Source: JASHVB01 sp049522565 (GTDB taxonomy: Bacteria; Pseudomonadota; Alphaproteobacteria; Acetobacterales; Acetobacteraceae). From it: DNA of 11,558 bases. Made by a program: the position numbers and the translations under genes. This document shows, piece after piece, positions 7,468 through 11,558 of the stretch. The stretch's first letter is position 1. Each line of letters opens with the position of its first letter. The stretch is taken from assembly GCA_049522565.1 (NCBI GenBank), contig JBEKNT010000210.1, forward strand, positions 1-11,558. The letters are read 5' to 3'. The notes beneath the pieces were generated by a model. It worked only from the letters and a program-made list of their open reading frames with translations, did not search any database and was not told the origin of the DNA.

Positions 7468-7640
7468 GGCCCGGCGGTGACGATCTCGTCTGAAGTGGCG
7501 GGACATGTCGGATATGACGGACCGCGGGACGCGAGGAACGGAGCAAAACGAACGCGCCCCGTCCCTGGGTATCCCGGCATCGATGCAGGCGCGATCGGCC
7601 AAGTGATGCCATGGTTGGTCAAGTCAGGCGTCCGCCGCAC

Positions 7641-7682
7641 TGGTGGAGCCAAGGGGAGTCGAACCCCTGACCTCCTGAATGC
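7641..7682 (-). other. 3' portion of tRNA-Ala, probable attachment site (att) of an integrated element
   Basis: Read on the minus strand, this 42-bp piece contains the last part of a tRNA-Ala: the end of the anticodon loop (GCAT), the 3' anticodon stem TCAGG, the variable loop AGGTC, a complete T arm (AGGGG, TTCGACT, CCCCT), the acceptor strand TGGCTCC and the discriminator plus CCA. No matching D arm or 5' acceptor strand is found further right, so it is not an intact tRNA. Tyrosine integrases commonly recombine at this part of tRNA genes and leave such a copy at one end of the island. The CCA end faces left. By the usual arrangement the inserted DNA therefore lies to the right and the chromosome to the left, which agrees with the integrase remnant just to the right. 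Orientation is inferred. Confidence 0.72.
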
Positions 7683-7827
7683 TATTAAGCAGGCTATCTA
7701 TTCCAGGCACGCTCCTCCAATGTTCCTCGCTGTCCCCAGGTAATTGCAGAAACCCACTTATTTCCTGCATTTTCTGCGAATCCCGGCATGATTCTGTTCC
7801 GTGGCGTCCCGGATCATCCCTCGGTGT

Positions 7828-7860
7828 TGAAGCCCCGGTGAAGCCCTAGTGAAGCCCCAC
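7828..7860. repeat. Three tandem 11-bp repeats upstream of the integrase-fusion ORF
   Basis: TGAAGCCCCGG, TGAAGCCCTAG and TGAAGCCCCAC follow one another with an exact 11-bp period starting at 7828, 7839 and 7850; the first eight bases are identical in all copies. The repeats end two bases before the ribosome binding site of the next gene. An 11-bp period places the copies on nearly the same helix face, which would suit cooperative binding of an integrase arm domain or a repressor. This role is inferred. Confidence 0.6.
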
Positions 7861-7872
7861 AGGGAGGGACTC

Positions 7873-8688
7873 ATGCCGGTACGAATGACCGAGACCGCGA
7901 TCAGCGAGGCAAGTCGTGAGGTCGCGAGCGGCACCCGCCGAGACCTGGCGGATTCGGGTTGCCCGGGCTTGCGTTTGCGGCTGACGCCTGGTGGAGCCGC
8001 GACTTGGGCTCTGCTCAACGCACTGGTAGCGGAGCATGCGCCGCGGGGTCCGACCGAAGAGCATCTTGTTGAGGAGGTGGCTGGAATCATCTGGCGCAAG
8101 CGCCGGCTGCGGCTGGCCGAAGCTGCAACCTTTCGGGAGAGGCTCCGCCAGGAGACCACCAGTAATCTCGACCCGGAGCGGATCGCAGGTGCGGCGCTTC
8201 TACCCATGATTGGCAACCGCAAGGTCAAGGTGGATATGTCTCAGGTATTCACCGCGACACCGTCGGACACGGCCCGAGATCTGCGCGACGTGAGACGCGA
8301 CAAGGGGATGACCACCAAGGCCATTACCATACTTGCCGCCGCGGAACCGGACGCCTACGCCCGCGCCGTGGCGGCATTGAGGGACGACACTCGTTCACAT
8401 TGGCTGGAATGCCTTGAGGATTCACCCGCCGACGGTCTCGTCTACAAACCCACTGCCGAGGCGCTGGACGCTTGGCTCCGCCGGCACTGGGCAGAGTGGT
8501 ACGAGGGACCGATAGCCGAGCTTGAGCATCGCGATGCAATCAAGGAGCAGGCGATCGGCTCCGCGTATGAGGCCCGGCGCTTGGAAGTGACCGCACGGTA
8601 CGAGGTCCACCTGGACCGCAAGCTGGAGCGGACGCTCGCCATGCAGCTCCGGTTGCGGGAGCTTCGACGGCAGACGGTTCCGGGGTGA
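7873..8688 (+). CDS. In-frame fusion: truncated tyrosine integrase arm domain plus transposon-associated protein of unknown function
   Basis: A 271-residue product in two parts. Residues 1 to about 47 (TETAISEASREVASG, then RRDLADSGCPGLRLRLTPGG and TWAL) match the N-terminal arm-type DNA-binding domain of DUF4102 tyrosine integrases. The sequence then changes, near base 8014, to LNALVAEHAPRGPTEEHLVEE and IIWRKRRLRLAEAA. It ends YEVHLDRKLERTLAMQLRLRELRR. I recall this second part as a small uncharacterised family common near mobile elements in alphaproteobacteria, and it lacks its own usual N terminus here. No integrase catalytic domain (Arg-His-Arg-Tyr) remains, so it cannot recombine att sites. 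Start ATG at 7873 is preceded by GGGAGGG about 5 nt upstream; a GTG at 7849 is in frame but lies inside the tandem repeats. It converges on the serine recombinase, 61 bp away. Whether the hybrid is functional is unknown. Confidence 0.75.
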   Translation: MPVRMTETAISEASREVASGTRRDLADSGCPGLRLRLTPGGAATWALLNALVAEHAPRGPTEEHLVEEVAGIIWRKRRLRLAEAATFRERLRQETTSNLDPERIAGAALLPMIGNRKVKVDMSQVFTATPSDTARDLRDVRRDKGMTTKAITILAAAEPDAYARAVAALRDDTRSHWLECLEDSPADGLVYKPTAEALDAWLRRHWAEWYEGPIAELEHRDAIKEQAIGSAYEARRLEVTARYEVHLDRKLERTLAMQLRLRELRRQTVPG

Positions 8689-8749
8689 TCCGTTTGGCAA
8701 AATCACGATTGAAGGCGGGTAAACTCGCATAGTCGTCGAAACATGCCAC

Positions 8750-9364
8750 TCAGGCTGCCATCGCCGCCTTGATGCGCGACACAGTTCCGTTGCCGACGCC
8801 GGCCGCCTTCGCGACCTTCTTGACGCCCTCGCCGGTCGCCAGACGGGCACGTATGGCCGCCTCCACCTTGGCGCCGGTCTTCGGGCGCCCCAGGCGCACC
8901 CCCCGCGCCTTGGCACGTTCCAGGCCCGCCCTGACACGGCTCCGGATCATCGCGCGCTCGAACTCGGCGAAAGCGCCAGTGACCTGGAAGAACATCCGCC
9001 CCGCTGGGGTGGTGGTATCGATCGCCTGCTGGTGCAGGACGAGCGCTACGCCCGCAGACTCCAACTCGCCGAGCGTGTCGAGCAGGTCCAGCAGCGAGCG
9101 GCCGAGCCGATCGAGTGCCCAGGCCATCACCACGTCGAACCTTGCCCGTGCGGCGTCTTTCAACAGCGCGTCAAGGCCGGGCCGTTGGGTGCGACCCTTG
9201 GCGCCGGAGACGCCGTTGTCTGAGTAGATCTGCACCACCTTCCAGCCGCGCTGCTCGCAAATGGCCTCCAGCACCAGGCGCTGATTGTCCACCGTTTGAC
9301 CGTCCGTGCTGACTCGCAGGTAGAGAGCCGCTTTCCTCGGCTTACTTGCAATATCTGCCTCCAT
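8750..9364 (-). CDS. Serine recombinase (resolvase/invertase family)
   Basis: A 204-residue small serine recombinase, full length for the Tn3 resolvase/DNA invertase group. The catalytic domain starts with ALYLRVSTDGQ (nucleophile Ser19, Arg17). It continues with YSDNGVSG and the DRLGRS motif (85-90), and ends in the long E helix AFAEFERAMIRSRVRAGLERAK. A linker with GVRLGRP leads to a C-terminal helix-turn-helix (about 167-200, VKKVAKAAGVGNGTVSRIK). It cuts and rejoins DNA at paired sites by a 5' phosphoserine link, to resolve cointegrates or invert segments. Start ATG at 9364. It is divergent from the 501-aa protein gene, and its target site would be expected in the 130-bp spacer between them. 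No full Tn3 transposase is present in the window, so it is either an orphan or part of a larger element. Confidence 0.92.
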   Translation of the reverse strand: MEADIASKPRKAALYLRVSTDGQTVDNQRLVLEAICEQRGWKVVQIYSDNGVSGAKGRTQRPGLDALLKDAARARFDVVMAWALDRLGRSLLDLLDTLGELESAGVALVLHQQAIDTTTPAGRMFFQVTGAFAEFERAMIRSRVRAGLERAKARGVRLGRPKTGAKVEAAIRARLATGEGVKKVAKAAGVGNGTVSRIKAAMAA

Positions 9365-9366
9365 CG

Positions 9367-9484
9367 CCGGGACGAAAACCAGGGGTTGATGGTCCCGGAA
9401 TCAATTGTTTATTGGACCCTAACCCGGCGGAGCCGGAACCAATAGGTTTGGTGTAGCGTCCTGCCAGGAAGGGAACCATCTGGC
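9367..9484 (+). promoter_or_regulatory. Structured leader/spacer with three consecutive stem-loops
   Basis: In the spacer between the divergent genes I see three possible stems. The first pairs CCGGGAC (9367-9373) with GTCCCGG (9392-9398), enclosing AACC/GGTT (9377-9380 with 9384-9387). The second pairs TATTGG (9410-9415) with CCAATA (9439-9444), enclosing CCGGC/GCCGG around GGA (9424-9436). The third pairs GCCAG (9463-9467) with CTGGC (9480-9484), directly before the GGGGGG ribosome binding site of the 501-aa gene. An alternative stem, ACCAA (9438-9442) with TTGGT (9448-9452), excludes the second. It may be a 5' leader RNA, a separate small RNA, or recombination sites for the serine recombinase. 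The sequence does not decide between these. Confidence 0.45.
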
Positions 9485-9494
9485 GGGGGGCGCC

Positions 9495-11000
9495 ATGAGC
9501 CAATCTCTGACGGACCGCTACAGCGATCGAATTGCCGGTGTGCTTTCATGCTACGACCGGGTGGTGATCACCGGGACGCTGCCTGGAGTTTGCTATGCGG
9601 GCGGGATGACCCGGTATCTCAATGCCCGTGGTATCCGCATCTTCGACTACCCCGAATTCGCGAAGCCGCTGCGTGACCGTGTGCGCGATCGCGCGGCAGC
9701 ACTGGCGGCCGAGGCGGGTCTGACGATCGAGCACCCGCGCAAGCCCAACACCCGCAAGGAGGATGTCGTCGCGCGGGTTCTGAAGCAACGCGGCGAGCAC
9801 CTCGGGCTGGTTCACATCATCTCGGCCATGGAAGCCTGCGATGCCTACCAGCCGTGGCACGACAAGCAGACGCACAAGACCTTCATCCGGCCGGACAGCG
9901 GCAAGTGCCTGCACTATTATTTCTACTTCATGGACGCCCAATTCGGGCTGATCTACCTGCGGGTCCCCACCTGGGCGCCGTTCCGCCTGCAATTCTACTG
10001 CAACGGCCATAGCTGGTTGGCGCGTCGGCTGACGGCGGAAGGCATCGGCTACACCATGGCCGACAACGCTTTTGTCCGGATCGACGACTGGGTGCGCGCC
10101 CAGGAACTGGCCGACAGCCTGTCGCCCGACCGGTTGCACCGCACCCTGGATCGCTATGCCGAACGGTGCTGCCCGGTGTCTGAGGTGTTCGGGCAATCCT
10201 ACCACTGGAGCCTGATGCAGGTGGAATACGCCACCGACCTGGCGTTCGGCTCCACCACCACCCTTGGGCCGCTCTACGAGCAATTGGTCCGGCAGTCGGT
10301 GCTGAGCGTGAAGGCCGAGCAGGTCGCCAACTTCCTCGGCCGGCAGATCACGCCGCTGCTGGCACAGGAGATCGGCTCACAGTTCTCGACCCGGATCGAA
10401 GGCACCTGCATCAAGCATCACTTCGGCAAGTCTTCGATCAAGATGTACGAGAAGCACGGCATCGTGCTGCGCATCGAGACCACCAGCAACGACGTGTCTT
10501 CCTTCAAGCACCACCGAAAGGTGGAACATCGGCAGGGGCCACCCACGCGGGCCCTCGCCCCAGTCAAGAAGTCCATCTACAGCCTGATCGATCTGCGCGA
10601 GATACTGCTCGGCTGCAACCGCCGCTATCTCGCTCACCTCTCCGCACTCGACGACTTCTCGGCGGGGGTTCGTGCGCTGGGACGCGTGACCAAGCCGCGC
10701 GAAGTGGATGGCAAGACCGTCAAGGGGATCAACTTCTTCGAACCGGGGGACAGTGCGCTGCTGCATGCCCTGCAAAATCCACGGGTCAACATCGCTGGCA
10801 TCCGCCGCGGCGACCTGCTCCCCGAACTGGGGGCGTTCTCGCCGGGCCGGCTATCACGGCAGTTGCGCCGGCTGTTGGACATCGGGGTGATCAAGCGGGT
10901 CACCGGAACCTACCGATATTACCTGACGAAGGCTGGACGTGCCGCAGCCGCGGCCGCCGGGCGGCTCAGGGAGGCGGTCATCGTTCCGGCAATGATTTGA
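9495..11000 (+). CDS. 501-aa protein of unknown function with C-terminal winged-helix, widespread mobile-like family
   Basis: I recognise the family as one found in many bacterial genomes, often in several copies, and labelled hypothetical or MarR-type. No function is known to me. The body (1 to about 400) has strongly patterned blocks: VLSCYDRVVITGTLPG (16-31), HIISAMEACDAYQPWHDKQ (107-125), KCLHYYFYFMDAQFGLIYLR (137-156), PFRLQFYCNGHSWLARRL (162-179), GQSYHWSLMQVEYATDL (233-249), GTCIKHHFGKSSIKMYEKHG (303-322) and VLRIETTSND (324-333). Acidic residues in these blocks (for example Asp21, Asp147, Glu244, Glu328) could form a metal site, which is inference. Residues about 418-492 resemble a winged helix (LSRQLRRLLDIGVIKRV, then YRYYLTKAGR). 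Start ATG at 9495 has GGGGGG 4 nt upstream. The gene is full length and undamaged. A transposase or nuclease is a reasonable guess; a simple MarR regulator (about 150 aa) is not. Confidence 0.7.
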   Translation: MSQSLTDRYSDRIAGVLSCYDRVVITGTLPGVCYAGGMTRYLNARGIRIFDYPEFAKPLRDRVRDRAAALAAEAGLTIEHPRKPNTRKEDVVARVLKQRGEHLGLVHIISAMEACDAYQPWHDKQTHKTFIRPDSGKCLHYYFYFMDAQFGLIYLRVPTWAPFRLQFYCNGHSWLARRLTAEGIGYTMADNAFVRIDDWVRAQELADSLSPDRLHRTLDRYAERCCPVSEVFGQSYHWSLMQVEYATDLAFGSTTTLGPLYEQLVRQSVLSVKAEQVANFLGRQITPLLAQEIGSQFSTRIEGTCIKHHFGKSSIKMYEKHGIVLRIETTSNDVSSFKHHRKVEHRQGPPTRALAPVKKSIYSLIDLREILLGCNRRYLAHLSALDDFSAGVRALGRVTKPREVDGKTVKGINFFEPGDSALLHALQNPRVNIAGIRRGDLLPELGAFSPGRLSRQLRRLLDIGVIKRVTGTYRYYLTKAGRAAAAAAGRLREAVIVPAMI

Positions 11001-11190
11001 TGGGATTTATACGACAGTGCGATTCAACGCGGAATGTGAGAAGAGTTGATGGGTAAGGGACTAAAACTGAACGAATGAAGGTCCGGTCGGATCAATGGGT
11101 TGGCAGGGCTCGATTGAGAGGGGTTTTCTGGCCCCCCCGATGGCCAGCCCGCGCTACCTCGATTGGTTCGCACCTGGCTGCCCAAAAGTA
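11001..11190. other. Intergenic stretch downstream of the 501-aa gene
   Basis: No gene seen. A short inverted repeat (CTGGCC at 11128-11133, GGCCAG at 11142-11147) is present without a T-run. GTTGATGG at 11045-11052 also occurs at 9385-9392 on the other side of the 501-aa gene, in the same orientation. With the terminator it forms the 291-nt gap between the 501-aa gene and the partial secreted-protein gene. Confidence 0.4.
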
Positions 11191-11221
11191 CCCGGCCCGT
11201 ATCGTAATGCTACGGGCCGGG
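11185..11221 (-). terminator. Intrinsic terminator of the minus-strand gene to its right
   Basis: TACGGGCCGGG (11211-11221) and CCCGGCCCGTA (11191-11201) form an exact 11-bp GC-rich stem with a 9-nt loop. On the minus strand the stem is followed closely by TACTTTT, a short T-run. It lies about 70 nt past the stop codon of the partial secreted-protein gene, the expected position. On the plus strand there is no T-run, so it would stop plus-strand transcripts less well. Confidence 0.65.
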
Positions 11222-11291
11222 CGCCGATGTCCGGTCCAGCCGTGGGGAAGCGCGGCGTGGCGACCGGTGCCGAGGCGCTCCCATGGCAGCG

Positions 11292-11558
11292 TCAGGAGTA
11301 TGTGATGAACGTGCCTCCGTGGTTATCGGTAATCGCGCTGAAGCTGCCTCCCGCAGACAGACCGGTCAGTTTGATATCGATCGTGCCCGAGCCGGTCGCC
11401 ACGGCCAGTGTGCCGGAACTCGATGCGCCGTAGGTGCCCGTGTAGATCGGTGAACCCGTCACGAACCCCACGGCCAGGTTGGTGATGTCGATCGTATCCA
11501 ACTTGCTGAAGTCCGCCAGCGTATCGCCTGCGATACCGGCGATCGTATCCTGGAACGT
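11292..11558 (-). CDS. C-terminal end of a repetitive secreted/surface protein, start outside window
   Basis: The last 88 residues of a protein that enters from the right edge; no in-frame stop occurs between 11558 and the stop at 11292-11294. The sequence is rich in Gly, Thr, Ser, Asp and Ile and low in Lys, Arg and Cys: TIAGIAGDTLADFSKLDTID, a later GTYGASSSGTLAVATGSGTI, DIKLTGLSAGG, and an ending with DNHGGTFITYS. This pattern (LADF..LDTIDITNL, then GTL.V..G...I.L.G, then DNHGGT.I) is typical of C-terminal beta-rich repeats in large exported proteins of alphaproteobacteria, many of them type I secretion substrates. No secretion genes are in view. The terminator at 11185-11221 follows it. 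Family placement is by composition and phrase pattern only. Confidence 0.68.
   Translation of the reverse strand, partial: TFQDTIAGIAGDTLADFSKLDTIDITNLAVGFVTGSPIYTGTYGASSSGTLAVATGSGTIDIKLTGLSAGGSFSAITDNHGGTFITYS

Larger units (their letters stand above)
6645..7640. other. Gene-free stretch upstream of the APE operon
   Basis: About 1 kb without a protein I can recognise. Reading frames here (for example on the minus strand between 6827 and 7612, and on the plus strand between 6560 and 7102) give Arg/Pro-rich or patternless sequence, so I treat them as chance ORFs. A TATAAT hexamer lies on the minus strand near 7207-7214, but no good -35 stands 17 bp upstream. It is about 560 bp from apeC and only a weak promoter candidate. 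Several inverted repeats lie in the right half (listed separately). The stretch may include decayed coding DNA. Confidence 0.5.

Noticed and set aside
6827..7612. 261-codon minus-strand open frame in the gene-free region
   Set aside because: Arg/Pro/Gly-rich, patternless sequence with no recognisable fold, no ribosome binding site noted, and overlapping frames of similar quality on both strands.
7641..7720. Complete tRNA gene on the minus strand
   Set aside because: The T arm and 3' acceptor are perfect, but the 5' anticodon stem mispairs, no D arm is present, and no 5' acceptor strand pairs with TGGCTCC.
9546..10283. 245-codon minus-strand open frame
   Set aside because: Antisense to the 501-aa gene, Gln/Pro/Arg-rich without motifs.
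9495..11000. MarR-family transcriptional regulator
   Set aside because: Only the last 75 residues resemble a winged helix; 400 residues of other patterned sequence precede it and the length is three times that of MarR proteins.
1..11558. CRISPR array or rRNA genes
   Set aside because: No regularly spaced repeats of 25-40 bp and no conserved rRNA segments were seen; the only regular repeat is the three-copy 11-bp tandem at 7828-7860.

Overview
The window is GC-rich, with long antisense shadow ORFs throughout, and reads as an alphaproteobacterium. The aryl-polyene gene types and a tRNA-Ala remnant typical of that group suggest a Rhodospirillales/Acetobacteraceae-like host. That placement is inference from gene style, not from a marker gene.

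Region 1 (bases 6644 down to 1, minus strand) is one tightly packed operon of an aryl-polyene (APE) type II polyketide pigment pathway. In transcription order it encodes: a chain-length-factor-like ketosynthase (apeC), a PlsC-type acyltransferase (apeD), two acyl carrier proteins (apeE, apeF), a small membrane protein (apeG), an AMP-forming acyl-ACP ligase (apeH), a hotdog dehydratase (apeI), a GT2 glycosyltransferase fused to an LpxL-like acyltransferase (apeJ), a 4HBT thioesterase (apeK), and the first 64 residues of a ketosynthase (apeO-like) cut by the window edge. Nearly every junction overlaps by 4 or 8 nt, so the operon is probably translationally coupled. The ligase would load the aryl starter on an ACP. 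The ApeO/ApeC pair would extend it and the dehydratase would form the conjugated double bonds. The acyltransferases would attach the product to an outer-membrane anchor. LolA, MMPL exporter and lipoprotein genes, which usually sit between apeK and apeO, are absent at this point.

Region 2 (about 6645-7640) has no convincing gene. It is probably the upstream region of the operon and holds several perfect inverted repeats.

Region 3 (7641-11291) is accessory DNA. It opens with a 42-bp 3' portion of tRNA-Ala, which looks like an attachment-site copy. Next come a three-copy 11-bp tandem repeat and an ORF that starts as the arm-binding domain of a tyrosine integrase but continues, in frame, as an unrelated protein. 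A serine recombinase (minus) and a 501-aa protein of unknown function (plus) are transcribed divergently. They share a 130-bp spacer that can fold into three successive stem-loops. The 501-aa protein belongs to a family I recall as widespread and often labelled as a MarR/winged-helix regulator; it is the best candidate here for an undescribed system.

Region 4 (11292-11558, minus) is the C-terminal end of a repetitive, glycine/threonine-rich protein that looks secreted, followed downstream by a strong terminator hairpin.
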